Made by a program: the position numbers and the translations under genes. A stretch of 64,000 nucleotides of DNA from Pseudomonadota bacterium. Lineage in GTDB: Bacteria > Pseudomonadota > Gammaproteobacteria > Burkholderiales > Burkholderiaceae_F. The stretch lies in NCBI GenBank assembly GCA_023443095.1, contig JAEZVV010000071.1, forward strand, positions 11,820-75,819, read 5' to 3'. Below are positions 52,840-63,729 of the stretch, piece after piece. The notes under the pieces were generated by a model that saw only the letters and a program-made list of their open reading frames with translations, did no database searches and was not told where the DNA came from. Each line of letters opens with the position of its first letter. Positions within the stretch are counted from its first letter, which is position 1.

Positions 52840-53739
52840 ATGGCTTACAACAGACCCCGCCCCTCCTCGCCCGCTCGCAAGAGCGCAGGCGCCCGCCCGG
52901 GGGGCAAGCCCGCCCGCACCGGCATGCCTTACGGCCGCCCGGTGGCCTCGCGCAGCCCGGCCGCACGGCCGGTCCGCAGCGTCACCGAGCAGACCCTGGG
53001 CGTGCGGCTGTCCAAGCTGATGAGCGAACTCGGCATGGCGTCGCGCCGCGAGGCCGACGAATGGATCGCCAAGGGCTGGGTCAGCGTCGACGGCCAGGTC
53101 GTGAGCGAACTCGGCACCCGGGTGATGCCGAGCCAGAAGATCACGCTCGACGCGCAGGCGCGCAAGCAGCAGGCGGGCCTGGTCACCATCGTGCTCAACA
53201 AGCCGGTCGGTTATGTCAGCGGCCAGGCCGAAGACGGCTACGAACCCGCACGAGTCTTGATCACGCCCGACAACCAGTGGCGCGAAGACCCGTCCGGCAT
53301 CCGCTTCCAGCGCAGCCACCTGACGAGCCTGGTGCCCGCGGGCCGGCTCGACATCGATTCGGTCGGCCTCTTGATCCTCACCCAGGACGGCCGCGTGGCC
53401 AAGCAGCTGATCGGCCAGGACAGCGAGATCGACAAGGAATACATGGTCCGGGTGGCGATGAAGAACCCGAACAACCAGCTCTCGCCCGCCTCGCTCGAAC
53501 TGCTGCGCTTCGGCCTGGAACTCGACGGCGAAAAGCTCAAGCGCGCCCGCGTCGAGTGGATCAACGACGACCAGCTGCTCTTCGTTCTCAAGGAAGGCAA
53601 GAAGCGCCAGATCCGCCGCATGTGCGAGGCGGTCGGCCTCAAGGTTCTGCGCCTGAAGCGCGTTCGTATCGGCCGCGTCGTCCTGGGCGACCTGCCGGTC
53701 GGCAAGTGGCGCTATTTGCGCGACGACGAGCGTTTCTGA
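52840..53739 (+). CDS. rluF: 23S rRNA pseudouridine synthase, RluF-like
   Basis: 299 aa. A 45-residue basic, disordered N-terminus (unusual), an S4 RNA-binding domain ([30 protein letters not shown]), then the RsuA/RluB-type catalytic domain with [14 protein letters not shown] (catalytic Asp) and [39 protein letters not shown] at the end resembles RluF more than RluB. An insert of about 25 residues precedes the catalytic motif. Confidence 0.82.
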   Translation: MAYNRPRPSSPARKSAGARPGGKPARTGMPYGRPVASRSPAARPVRSVTEQTLGVRLSKLMSELGMASRREADEWIAKGWVSVDGQVVSELGTRVMPSQKITLDAQARKQQAGLVTIVLNKPVGYVSGQAEDGYEPARVLITPDNQWREDPSGIRFQRSHLTSLVPAGRLDIDSVGLLILTQDGRVAKQLIGQDSEIDKEYMVRVAMKNPNNQLSPASLELLRFGLELDGEKLKRARVEWINDDQLLFVLKEGKKRQIRRMCEAVGLKVLRLKRVRIGRVVLGDLPVGKWRYLRDDERF

Positions 53740-53749
53740 GGCCCCGACG

Positions 53750-54100
53750 ATGAGCCTCACGGTCTACGGCATTCCCAACTGCGACACGGTCAAGCGCGCC
53801 CGCGCCTGGCTGGCCGAACAGGGCGTGGAGTTCCGCTTTCACGACTTCAAGAAGCAGGGCCTTCCCGCCGAACGGCTCGATGCCTGGCTGGACGCTCTCG
53901 GCTGGGAGGCTCTGCTCAACCGCAAGGGCACGACCTGGCGCAAGCTCGACGAAGCCACTCGCGCCGCGGTGGTCGACGCCGCCAGCGCCCGCGCCCTGAT
54001 GCTGACCCACGCGAGCCTGATCAAGCGCCCGGTGGTCGAATGGGCCGACGCTGCCGTCAGCGTCGGCTTTGCCCCCAACGACTGGTTGCCACGCCTCTGA
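53750..54100 (+). CDS. ArsC/Spx-family protein (YffB-like)
   Basis: 116 aa, thioredoxin-like fold. A single active-site Cys in YGIPNCDTVKRARAWL and then FHDFKKQGL, LLNRKGTTWRKL, and RPVVEW match YffB of the ArsC family, a glutathione-dependent thiol reductase rather than a proven arsenate reductase. It lacks the further cysteines used by arsenate enzymes. Ten bases after the rluF-like gene. Confidence 0.9.
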   Translation: MSLTVYGIPNCDTVKRARAWLAEQGVEFRFHDFKKQGLPAERLDAWLDALGWEALLNRKGTTWRKLDEATRAAVVDAASARALMLTHASLIKRPVVEWADAAVSVGFAPNDWLPRL

Positions 54101-54145
54101 ACCTTCTGCCGCGACGCGCCCAAGCGTGTTGCCCTGCTCCGATTC

Positions 54146-55051
54146 ATGTCCTCTCACGCCCCTGCCGCGACGCCTGCCGTCGCGGCCCGCCACCCGCGTT
54201 TCCCGGAAGCGATCCTCGTCTTCATCACGATGATCTGGGGCGGCACCTTCCTGCTGCTCCAGTTCGCCCTCCAGTGGACCGAACCCTTCCACCTGGTGGC
54301 GATGCGATTTGGCCTGGCGGCGGTTTTCTTCGCGCTCTACCTGCGTCGACGGGCGCTGCACATCACCCGCACCGAGTGGGTGGCAGGCAGCCTGATCGGT
54401 CTGGCTCTGTTTCTGGGCTACACCTTGCAGACCGCCGGCCTGCAGTTCATTCCCAGCAGCACCTCGGCCTTTCTCACCGCGCTCTATGTGCCCTTCGTGC
54501 CGCTGCTGCAGTTCCTGTTCCTGCGCCACAAGCCGCACGCAGCCGCCTGGCTCGGCATCGCCCTGGCCTTTGCCGGCATGGTCCTGCTCGCCAACCCGTT
54601 CGAGCTGAGCCTGGCCAACGGCACCGGCGAATGGCTGACGGTGGTGAGCGCGGTGGCGATCGCCGCCGAAATTCTGCTCGTGAGCCACTACGCCCGCCAT
54701 TGCAACCCGGCGCGGCTGACCCTGGTGCAGATGAGCGTGGTTGCCGTGCTCGCCGGCCTGGGTGCGGCGCTGTCCGGCGAAGCCACGCCGCAGTTCACGC
54801 CCGGCCTGCTGGCGAGCATCACCGCCCTCGCCGCCGCGCTCGCCTTCATCCAGCTCGCGATCAACTGGGCGCAGCGCACCGTGAGCGCCACCCGCGCGAC
54901 CCTGATCTACGCGCTCGAGCCGGTGTGGGCAGGTCTGTTCGGCCGCATCGCGGGCGAACGCCTGGGGCCTCTCGGCCTGCTCGGCGGCGCCTTGATCGTC
55001 TTCGCCGTGGTGGTAAGCGAATGGCGGCCGCGCCGCGGCAAACCGCAATGA
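54146..55051 (+). CDS. EamA/DMT-family transporter
   Basis: 301 aa with ten predicted membrane helices in two EamA repeats (first ILVFITMIWGGTFLLLQFALQW; second from about 160). Drug/metabolite exporter family; the substrate is unknown. Its stop overlaps the murI start (AATGA). Confidence 0.88.
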   Translation: MSSHAPAATPAVAARHPRFPEAILVFITMIWGGTFLLLQFALQWTEPFHLVAMRFGLAAVFFALYLRRRALHITRTEWVAGSLIGLALFLGYTLQTAGLQFIPSSTSAFLTALYVPFVPLLQFLFLRHKPHAAAWLGIALAFAGMVLLANPFELSLANGTGEWLTVVSAVAIAAEILLVSHYARHCNPARLTLVQMSVVAVLAGLGAALSGEATPQFTPGLLASITALAAALAFIQLAINWAQRTVSATRATLIYALEPVWAGLFGRIAGERLGPLGLLGGALIVFAVVVSEWRPRRGKPQ

Positions 55052-55881
55052 ACGGACTCCCCGCAAGCCGCAGCGCAGGATCCGCCTGCGTCGGCGTGTT
55101 CGACTCGGGCCTGGGTGGCCTGTCGGTCCTGCGCGCGATCCGCTCGGCCCTGCCGCACGAACACCTGGTGTATGTCGCCGACTCCGCCAACGCCCCTTAT
55201 GGAGATCGCAGCGAAGCCTTCATCATCGAGCGTTCGGTCGCAATCACCGACTTCCTGGTCGGGCGCGGCGCCAAGGCGATCGTGGTCGCCTGCAACACTG
55301 CCACTGCGGTGGCGATCGCGGCGCTGCGGCAGCGCTACACCCTGCCCGTGATCGGGATCGAACCCGCCGTCAAACCAGCAGCGGCAACGAGCGAGTCCCA
55401 CGTGGTGGGTGTGCTCGCCACCACCCGCACCTTGGCGAGCGAGAAGTATCAGCGCCTCGCCGCCCGTTTCTCCGAACGCGCAACGCTGCTGCGCCAGCCC
55501 TGCCCCGGCTGGGTCGAGCGGGTCGAGGCAGGCGACATGTCGAGCCCGGAAACCGTAGCCCTGGTGCGCCGCTACGTCGCCCCCCTGCTGGCGCGGGGCG
55601 CCGACACCCTGGTACTGGGTTGCACCCACTACCCTTTCCTTGCCGAAACCATCGCCCGGGTGACCGGCCCCGGCGTCAAGCAAATCGAACCCGGCGCCGC
55701 GGTCGCCCGGGTGCTCAAGGAAAGGCTGGCCGCCGCCGGCGCCCTGGCCGACCCTGAACAAGTGGGCAACGAGGAGTTCTGGGGCAGCGACAGCTCGGAA
55801 CGGATCGCGGCCGTGGCGACTCGCCTGTGGGGGCAAGCCGTGCCCCTGCTACCACTCGCTGACACCAGAACCGCTTGCTAG
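55048..55881 (+). CDS. murI: Glutamate racemase MurI
   Basis: 277 aa. Makes D-glutamate for peptidoglycan. The two catalytic Cys are in VVACNTATAVAI and LGCTHYPFL; the phosphate-free active-site start reads VGVFDSGLGGLSVLRAI and the NAPYGDRS loop is intact. Its stop shares CTAG with the stop of the convergent acetyltransferase. Confidence 0.95.
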   Translation: MNGLPASRSAGSACVGVFDSGLGGLSVLRAIRSALPHEHLVYVADSANAPYGDRSEAFIIERSVAITDFLVGRGAKAIVVACNTATAVAIAALRQRYTLPVIGIEPAVKPAAATSESHVVGVLATTRTLASEKYQRLAARFSERATLLRQPCPGWVERVEAGDMSSPETVALVRRYVAPLLARGADTLVLGCTHYPFLAETIARVTGPGVKQIEPGAAVARVLKERLAAAGALADPEQVGNEEFWGSDSSERIAAVATRLWGQAVPLLPLADTRTAC

Positions 55882-56455
55882 AGGCGGTCTGAGTCTTCGC
55901 CCCCCGCCCATTGCGCCCGCGTGACGCGGTAGAGGCAATGCCGCCGCAGGGGGCTGTCCGCCGCCAGCGCCGGGTGATCAAAATCCTCGCCGGTGTCGGC
56001 CATGCCGATACGCTCCATCACGGCGCGCGAGCGGCGGTTGGCCAGCACGGCGAAGGACACGATCTGCGCCAGCCCCAGCTGCTCGAACCCGGCGTTCAAG
56101 GCGGCCCGCGCCGCCTCGCTCGCATACCCCTGTCCCCAGTGCTCGCGCGCCAGGCGCCAGCCGACCTCGACGCAGGGCGAAAACGGCAGATCGGCCCGCG
56201 GCACGGCCAGGCCGACGAAACCGATGAAATCGCCGCCCGCTTTCGATTCGACTGCCCAGAAGCCCCAACCCTGGAGCTCGAACGCGGCCTCGATGCGATC
56301 GGCGAGCGCGTCGCTTTCGGCCCGCGCCAGCGGCGAGGGGAAAAACTCCATCACCTCCGGATCGGCGTTGAGTGCGGCGAAAGGCTCGCGGTCGGCCGTC
56401 CGCCAGCGGCGCAGCCGCAAGCGGGGAGTGTCGAGTTCGATCACGGCGACACTCA

Positions 56456-56456
<1 letters not shown>
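55878..56456 (-). CDS. GNAT acetyltransferase, RimJ/RimL type
   Basis: 192 aa. Starts LDTPRLRLRRWRTADREPFAALNADPEVMEFFP and has the acetyl-CoA loop EHWGQGYASEAARAAL and SFAVLANRRSRAVMERIGM. The substrate may be a protein N-terminus or a small amine. It is the last gene of a minus-strand operon; its ATG overlaps the gcdH stop (TGATG). Confidence 0.88.
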
Positions 56457-57640
<1,184 letters not shown>

Positions 57641-57684
57641 CGGAAACCTCGTGGTGGAGCGGGTAGAAAGTGCGGCCATACCGA

Positions 57685-58146
57685 TCAATCGCGATCCGGC
57701 AGCAGGAAGGACTCGGCCGCGGCGCGGAAGTCGGCCGGGATCGGGATCGGCCGGTGGGTCTCGAGCGAAGTCACCACCAGCGACTGGCGCATCCTCAGCC
57801 TCAGTTCGTCGCCGCGGCGCACGCCGAGCGCGAGCTGGATCGAACTGCCGCCCAGGTGTTCGACGCTCAGGCCGAAGCGGCAGGTTTCGCCCAGCAGCGA
57901 CGGGCCGAGGAACTCGCATTGCAGGCCCACCGTCGGCAGGCCGATCCGGCGCGAGCCGATCAGCTCGCCGTAACCGATGCCCAGCGCCTCGGTCACCCAG
58001 TCTTCGACCAGGCCGTTGAGGATCACCAGGTACTGCGGGTAGAACACCATGCCCGCCGGATCGCAGTGGGCAAAACGGATCAACACCTCACGCTCGAAGG
58101 CGTGAACCAGCGGGATGCCGTCGAGGCGGATTCTTTCGGGTTTCAT
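57685..58146 (-). CDS. Acyl-CoA thioesterase, 4-hydroxybenzoyl-CoA thioesterase type
   Basis: 153-aa hotdog-fold enzyme. The active-site stretch is [20 protein letters not shown], with the Asp of the 4HBT family. It sits between kynB and gcdH on one transcript, which points to an aromatic or dicarboxylic acyl-CoA substrate. The substrate is not determined. Confidence 0.87.
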   Translation of the reverse strand: MKPERIRLDGIPLVHAFEREVLIRFAHCDPAGMVFYPQYLVILNGLVEDWVTEALGIGYGELIGSRRIGLPTVGLQCEFLGPSLLGETCRFGLSVEHLGGSSIQLALGVRRGDELRLRMRQSLVVTSLETHRPIPIPADFRAAAESFLLPDRD

Positions 58147-58169
58147 GTCGAGGTCCGGGTCGGGAGGCT

Positions 58170-58796
58170 TCAGAGTTCGCGCAGGATGGCTCGCACCGGG
58201 CTCGCATCGAGGCCGGCCAGTCTGAGCGGTAGAGCGATCAGCTCGTAGTCGCCTTCGGCCACCTCGTCGAGCACCAGGCCTTCGAGCACGGCGAGGCCAT
58301 GGTGCCGCAGCACCTGGTGGCTGGGCAGGGTCGTGCTGGTTTCGGGGTCGACCGAAGGTGTGTCGAGCCCGACCAGTTTCACGCCGCGATCCGCCAGCAG
58401 TTCGAGCGCGGCCGGAGCGAAGGCCGTGAAGTCCGGATCCCAGCGATCGCGCGGCGCCTTGCGGTAGGTGCGCAGCAGGACCCTTGCCGGCAGGCCGGCC
58501 AGCGCATGCTGAAGATGCTCGGGCTGGATCAGGGCGCCGATTCCGACCGCATGGATCACCCGGCACGGTCCCAGGTAGGGCACCAGACTCACCTCGCCGA
58601 TGCCGGCGCCGGCCGGATCGACATGCAGCGGCGCGTCGGCGTGGGCGCCGATGTGGGGCGAGAGCCGGATTTCGGAAACGTTGACCGGACAGTCGGAGCC
58701 CATCTGCCAAGCCCAGCGCAGCGAATACGGGGTGTCGCCCGGGAAGACCGGCGTCGCGGGAGACACCGGGGGCGAGATGTCCCAGATCTTTTTCAT
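58170..58796 (-). CDS. kynB: Kynurenine formamidase KynB
   Basis: 208 aa. Metal-dependent hydrolase of N-formylkynurenine in tryptophan breakdown. Start [26 protein letters not shown], metal-binding [43 protein letters not shown]. kynA and kynU, the usual neighbours, are not here. The ATG overlaps the stop of the upstream EamA gene (ATGA). Confidence 0.93.
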   Translation of the reverse strand: MKKIWDISPPVSPATPVFPGDTPYSLRWAWQMGSDCPVNVSEIRLSPHIGAHADAPLHVDPAGAGIGEVSLVPYLGPCRVIHAVGIGALIQPEHLQHALAGLPARVLLRTYRKAPRDRWDPDFTAFAPAALELLADRGVKLVGLDTPSVDPETSTTLPSHQVLRHHGLAVLEGLVLDEVAEGDYELIALPLRLAGLDASPVRAILREL

Positions 58797-59692
58797 GTCC
58801 CGATTCTAGGGGGCCGGCGCGCCGGCCAGCGCAGAATCCCGGTCGACAAGGCGGTCCCGGCAAGGACGATGTCGCCGCCGATCGCCATGTTGATCGACAG
58901 GCCTTCGTCCAGGAACAACACTCCCCACACCACGGCGAAAAGCGGGATCAGGAAGGTCACGCTCACCGCGCCGGTGGCGCCGACGCGCGCGATCAGGCGG
59001 AAGAAAAGCAGGTAAGCGAGCGCCGTGCACAAGAGGCCGAGCGCAATCGCCGCCGCCCAGTCGCCTGCCGCCGGCGGTGTGGCCGGCCAGAACCAAAGGG
59101 CGAACGGCAGCAGCACCACGGTGGCGGCGATCAGGCTGCCGCCGGCCGTGACCAGGGCCGGCACTCCGGCGAGGGAACGCCGGGCGAGATTGGCGCCCAC
59201 GCCGTAACACAGGGTCGCTCCCAGCCCGGCAGCAATCGCCAGCAGGACCGCCAGGCCGTCGCCGCGCAGGCCGACACGGTCCGACACCAGGACCGCGACC
59301 CCGCCCAGGCCCACCACCAGCCCTGCCACACGGGCGAGCGGCAGGCGGTCGCCAAGCCACAGCCAGGCGATCAGCGCGGTCCACATCGGCGCGGTGGCGT
59401 TGAGGATCGCCGCCATGCCCGCAGTCAGGGTGAGCGTGGAATAGGCAAAAAGCACGAATGGCAGGGTCGAGTTGATCACGCCCACCCAGGCGATTGCCTG
59501 CCACTTCTGCCGCACCAGCCCCAGCTCGCCGCGCCACATCAGGATCGGCAGCAAAAGCAGCGCGGCCGACCCCACCCGCACAGAGATCAAGGCAACCGGC
59601 CCGAAGACGGGTGCGGCGATGCGCATGAAAAGAAAGGAAGCGCCCCACAGGGCGCCCAGCAGAACCAAGTCAGTGAGATCGCGCGGTTTCAT
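58793..59692 (-). CDS. EamA-family transporter, first gene of the kynB-gcdH operon
   Basis: 299 aa with ten membrane helices in two EamA repeats ([24 protein letters not shown]; second half from about 148). Because it is coupled to kynB by an ATGA overlap, it may move tryptophan-pathway compounds; that is inference. I start at 59692; 29 further residues are open upstream without domain support. Confidence 0.85.
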   Translation of the reverse strand: MKPRDLTDLVLLGALWGASFLFMRIAAPVFGPVALISVRVGSAALLLLPILMWRGELGLVRQKWQAIAWVGVINSTLPFVLFAYSTLTLTAGMAAILNATAPMWTALIAWLWLGDRLPLARVAGLVVGLGGVAVLVSDRVGLRGDGLAVLLAIAAGLGATLCYGVGANLARRSLAGVPALVTAGGSLIAATVVLLPFALWFWPATPPAAGDWAAAIALGLLCTALAYLLFFRLIARVGATGAVSVTFLIPLFAVVWGVLFLDEGLSINMAIGGDIVLAGTALSTGILRWPARRPPRIGT

Positions 59693-59877
59693 GCCCCGCA
59701 TTTTGCATGTCTCCGGCAGCACCACCACCCGCTTCTTGCCGCCACACACCGTGCCGACACGATTGCTCCGAGCGAACACTCACACTAGCGGGTTTGCCTT
59801 TCCCTACTGACTTCCCGTTGCTCGCCGAAGACCCAGGCAGGGGCCGCGCCGCTGCCCTCAACCCAAACGCAACCCGC

Positions 59878-61425
59878 ATGAACTTTCTCAAGCACTTGAA
59901 GATCGGCACCCGACTGGTTTTGATGTCCGGCGTTCTCATTGCGTCGTCGCTCGTGGTCGCTTTGTTTGCGAGCGCCCAGATCACGAGACTCGACAACGTT
60001 CTTGACGACTTGGTTGGTCACTCCACCACGCAGGTGATGCTGCTCAACGACATCAAACACAACCTGGCTGCGGTGGCTCTGGGGGTGCGCAACATCGTGC
60101 TGGTTGACAACGAGCAAGCCATCGCCGACGAGGCGCACCGGATCGAGGCCACGCGGGCCGGCACGGTCGAGCTGCTGAACCGGCTCGAGACCTTGAGCTC
60201 GAATCCGGAAGAACGGCGCCTGCTCGATGCCGCGCTCGAGACCCGCGGCCCCTACGCCGAAGCCAACAACCGCGCCTTGGCGCTGGCCCGCGCCAATCAG
60301 GACGCCGAAGCCACGCGGGTCCTGCTGGCCGAAGTCAGGCCCCGCCAAGCTGCCTACACCCAGGCTATCGATGAACTGCTCACAGCCACGACCGCGCAGA
60401 TGAGCGCCAACAGCGAAAGGGCGCGCGCGCTGGCCGCCGCCGACGCCCGCCTGATGCTGGGGATCGCAGCCATCACCGCCGTGCTCGGCATCGTGCTGGC
60501 CTGGACCGTGACGCGCTCGATCACGGTCCCCATCCACCAGGCGGTGGCGGTAGCGAAAACCGTCGCTGCCGGCGACCTCACGTCCCGCATCGAAATCGAC
60601 CGCCACGACGAAACCGGTCAGTTGCTCGCCGCCCTCAAATCGATGAACGAAAGCCTCGCCAAAGTGGTGGGCGAAGTCCGGCTGGGAACCGACAACATCG
60701 CCAGCAGCTCGGAGGAAATCGCGCTGGGCAACGTCGACCTCAGCCAGCGCACCGAAGAGCAGGCCTCGAACCTGCAGGAAACCGCCGCCTCGATGGAGCA
60801 GCTGACATCGATCGTCAAGCAAAACGCGGACGCGGCGCGCCAGGCCAACCAACTGGCCGTACGCGCCAGCGAAGCGGTGACCGAAGGCGGGGAAGCCTCA
60901 CGCCAGATGCTCTCGACGATGGATGAAATCAGCACGGCCAGCCACAGGATCACCGAGATCATCGGAGCGATCGACGGCATCGCTTTCCAGACCAACATCC
61001 TGGCTCTCAACGCCGCGGTCGAGGCCGCACGCGCCGGCGAACAGGGGCGCGGTTTTGCCGTGGTCGCCACCGAAGTCCGCAGTCTGGCTCAGCGCAGCGC
61101 CGAAGCCGCCAAGGAGATCAAGCGCTTGATCGACGACAGCCTGGACAAGGTCGAGGCGGGTTCGCGGCTGGCCGACAACACCGGCCGCAGCATGGAGGAG
61201 ATCGTGCTCCAGGTGCGCCGGGTCACCGATCTGATCGGCGAAATCAGTTCGGCCAGCGCCGAGCAGGCCGGCGGCATCTCCCAGATCGGCGCAGCCGTGA
61301 TGCAGCTCGACCAGGCGACGCAACAGAACGCCGCCCTGGTCGAACAAAGTGCCGCCGCAGCCGACAGCCTCAAGCAGCAGGCGGCAAGACTGGCCGAAGC
61401 GGTCAAGGTGTTCAAACTCGCCTAA
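59878..61425 (+). CDS. Methyl-accepting chemotaxis protein
   Basis: 515 aa. An N-terminal membrane segment, a periplasmic four-helix-bundle domain (about 36-190; LDDLVGHSTTQVMLLNDIKHNLAAVALGVRNI), a second membrane segment (LMLGIAAITAVLGIVLAW), HAMP and the signalling domain with tip [42 protein letters not shown]. It is a relative of the receptor at 48374-49942 but not a recent copy. The 57 codons open upstream of the chosen ATG are not receptor-like. Confidence 0.93.
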   Translation: MNFLKHLKIGTRLVLMSGVLIASSLVVALFASAQITRLDNVLDDLVGHSTTQVMLLNDIKHNLAAVALGVRNIVLVDNEQAIADEAHRIEATRAGTVELLNRLETLSSNPEERRLLDAALETRGPYAEANNRALALARANQDAEATRVLLAEVRPRQAAYTQAIDELLTATTAQMSANSERARALAAADARLMLGIAAITAVLGIVLAWTVTRSITVPIHQAVAVAKTVAAGDLTSRIEIDRHDETGQLLAALKSMNESLAKVVGEVRLGTDNIASSSEEIALGNVDLSQRTEEQASNLQETAASMEQLTSIVKQNADAARQANQLAVRASEAVTEGGEASRQMLSTMDEISTASHRITEIIGAIDGIAFQTNILALNAAVEAARAGEQGRGFAVVATEVRSLAQRSAEAAKEIKRLIDDSLDKVEAGSRLADNTGRSMEEIVLQVRRVTDLIGEISSASAEQAGGISQIGAAVMQLDQATQQNAALVEQSAAAADSLKQQAARLAEAVKVFKLA

Positions 61426-61586
61426 ACCCTCCCCGAACCGCGGGATTACCCCGCACCCCATGTCAGGACCGGGGCCCGGGCAAGTTCGCGGTGGCGACTT
61501 GATGCAAACTCAGCGCTACCGTGAACCGGACCGCCGCCCCTGCCTCTTGGACGCTAGCCGGGCGGTCCCGTCAGGAGAACCCCAAC

Positions 61587-62168
61587 GTGCCTCAAACCCC
61601 AAGCCCAGCTGACGTACTCGACCACCTCGCCCTTCGTTATTCGGTCGGCCCCAAGTACCTTGCCGAACCGGCGCCGACCCCGGCCGAACTGCTGCTGGCA
61701 ACCCGGGTGGCGCTGCGCGCGCCCGACCACGGCGGACTCAGGCCGTTCCGCTTCGTACGCGTCGACGCCAGCCAGCGCGACCGCCTGGGCGAGCTTTTTG
61801 CTCAGGGCGCGCGCCGCCGCGGCCGCAGCGAAGCCGAAATCGAACAGGCTCGCAGCCGCGCCCACAACGGCCCGGCCCTGCTCGCCCTGGTGGGCCGGGC
61901 TCGCGCCGGCGTCGACGACATTCCGGAAATCGAGCAGTGGTTGTGCGTCGGCTCGGGCCTGATGAACTTCCTCAACGCCTTGCACCTGATGGGTTACGGC
62001 GCCAAATGCCTGAGCGGCGCCTCGGTCCGCGACACCGAGCTGCAGGAGGCTTTCTGCGACGAAGGCGAACAGCTGCTCGCCTGGATCGTGATGGGAACGC
62101 CGACCCGCTCGGCCCACCCCAAACACGAGGACGACGAACGCCAGACCTTGGTCGACTGGCAGGGCTGA
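61587..62168 (+). CDS. Nitroreductase-family protein
   Basis: 193 aa from a GTG start, picked because AGGAGA lies 9 nt upstream; an ATG frame from 61521 is longer. FMN-binding fold: RYSVGPKYLAEPAPTPAELLLATRVALRAPDHGGLRPFRFVRV and LCVGSGLMNFLNALHLMGYGAKCLSG, similar to YdjA-type single-domain nitroreductases. The substrate is unknown. Confidence 0.87.
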   Translation: MPQTPSPADVLDHLALRYSVGPKYLAEPAPTPAELLLATRVALRAPDHGGLRPFRFVRVDASQRDRLGELFAQGARRRGRSEAEIEQARSRAHNGPALLALVGRARAGVDDIPEIEQWLCVGSGLMNFLNALHLMGYGAKCLSGASVRDTELQEAFCDEGEQLLAWIVMGTPTRSAHPKHEDDERQTLVDWQG

Positions 62169-62178
62169 TCCGGCCCGA

Positions 62179-63312
62179 TCAGGGCGCCTGGCTCCAGCCG
62201 CGGCGCTCGGCCGTGTAAGCCGCCAGGCTTTCGACCCACAGGCGAACGTCCTCGGCCACCCCCGCCGCGCCGCGCGCCCCAGTCCCTACGGCCGCGGTCG
62301 GCTCGCCGTTCCAGTCCAGCCCCGCTTCGCTCCACAGCGGCAGACTCGTGTAGGCAATCAAGCCCTCGGGCTCGAGCCCGCCCATCACGGTCTGCCAGCC
62401 GCGTGCGGGCGATTGCCAGCCGCGCGCCCAGGCCCGGGCCACGCCCCGCGGTCCGATCGGCTGACGCTGCTCGGCCATAACATCGAGCGCCGCGGCGCTG
62501 CCATGCGATGGCGCGTGGCCGGCGCCGATCAAATGCCCGAGCTCGTGCGCCAGGGTCCAGTCGTCGATCGCGGCAAGCGCGTCGACCACGGCCCAGCGGC
62601 GCCAGGCGAGCTCATCGCGGCCGAGCTCGGTTGCGGCCGGCCGCGGCGGCGCATAACCGCAAAAACCGATAGCCTGCGCCGCGGCGCCGAAATCCTCGAC
62701 CAGGATCGTGGCATCGGCCCGGCAGGCCTGCCGCCACTCGAGCCAGGCCGCAGGTGCGGCCACCTGGGACTCGGCCCAGTTGACCCAGGGACCGATCGGA
62801 TCGGCCGCCGTCACCGAGACCGGCGCGGCGTCGAAGACCCGCACGCCGGCCAGCTCCAGGCCGATCGAGCGAGCGCAGTGACTGAGAGCAAAAGGCAGGT
62901 CAGCGCGGGCAATCAGATGAGGAGCGAGCGCCAGCGCCAAAGCGGCTTCGTCCGCGTCGTCCGGGCGCGAGCCGGGCGGCAGCCGCGACCGGATCGAGGC
63001 AAGCGCCGGGCGGCTCAGCCCGATCGCGATTCTCAGCCGGGACTCAACCGGGCCCGACTCGATGGCTCCGCCGACGACCAGACTCGAGCCAGGCGACAAG
63101 CCGGGGGGACTGCTCCAGACCGCACCATCGACACTGCGCAAGGCCCCGCACAGGTCCGGGTCGCCGTCCCACAAGACGGCGTCGACCCGTTGCGATCCGG
63201 CATACACATCGACGGTGGCGGCGCCGCGGCTTAGACGCCCGTCGACGTGCAGTTCGACCGGCCCGGCAAGATTCTCGCCGCGCGCCGACCAGCGTCCTTG
63301 CAGAAGCGCCAT
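62179..63312 (-). CDS. Putative metzincin-like zinc metallopeptidase
   Basis: 377 aa. A complete HExxHxxGxxH zinc site, AHELGHLIGAGH, lies near residue 260, with a candidate Met-turn in LDVMAEQ or TVMGG downstream. The first 200 residues have no family that I recognise. No signal peptide is visible and no ribosome site precedes the ATG. The frame is the same as that of the 89-aa gene upstream; only one TAA and 11 codons separate them. Confidence 0.65.
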   Translation of the reverse strand: MALLQGRWSARGENLAGPVELHVDGRLSRGAATVDVYAGSQRVDAVLWDGDPDLCGALRSVDGAVWSSPPGLSPGSSLVVGGAIESGPVESRLRIAIGLSRPALASIRSRLPPGSRPDDADEAALALALAPHLIARADLPFALSHCARSIGLELAGVRVFDAAPVSVTAADPIGPWVNWAESQVAAPAAWLEWRQACRADATILVEDFGAAAQAIGFCGYAPPRPAATELGRDELAWRRWAVVDALAAIDDWTLAHELGHLIGAGHAPSHGSAAALDVMAEQRQPIGPRGVARAWARGWQSPARGWQTVMGGLEPEGLIAYTSLPLWSEAGLDWNGEPTAAVGTGARGAAGVAEDVRLWVESLAAYTAERRGWSQAP

Positions 63313-63345
63313 GCTAGGTCGGGCCGGCGAGCGGATCAGGGCCGC

Positions 63346-63615
63346 TTACTCGACGATGACCTGGCCCACCCGGCCGCCTTGCGTCACGTCGATCACGTCC
63401 TGTTCGGGTTTGACTTGCAGCTTGCATTTCTTGAGACCGCCGCCGCCAGTGTCGGGATCGTGTTCGAAGATCTGTACGCTGACGTCGTAGGGCAGCGCGC
63501 CGTCGACCGGCCGCGCGATCTTGACGACGCGCGCCAGATGGCCTTGCTCGTCGCGCACCCGCACTTCGATGCTTTTGTTGTTGCTCTTGAGATCGAACCA
63601 ATCCTTGCCTGCCAT
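63346..63615 (-). CDS. Conserved-looking 89-aa protein of unknown function
   Basis: Starts MAGKDWFDLKSNNKSIEVRVRD after a good AAGGAG site. Predicted all-beta, no signal peptide, one Cys (KKCKLQV). I do not recognise the family. It is directly upstream of, and in frame with, the metallopeptidase-like gene; they are probably one transcript. Confidence 0.65.
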   Translation of the reverse strand: MAGKDWFDLKSNNKSIEVRVRDEQGHLARVVKIARPVDGALPYDVSVQIFEHDPDTGGGGLKKCKLQVKPEQDVIDVTQGGRVGQVIVE

Positions 63616-63729
63616 GACAACTCCTTGTGGTGAAGGCGCGATCCTACGAAGCGCGCCTGCCGGCCACAAGGCCGCCCTCGCTACACTGCGCGAATTTGCG
63701 ACAGTCTCGCGATTCTTCGGCACTTTTGC

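Noticed and set aside
53639..55066. Minus-strand 475-aa open frame
   Set aside because: Antisense to the ArsC-like and EamA genes, with low-complexity Glu/Gln/Arg content and no domain.
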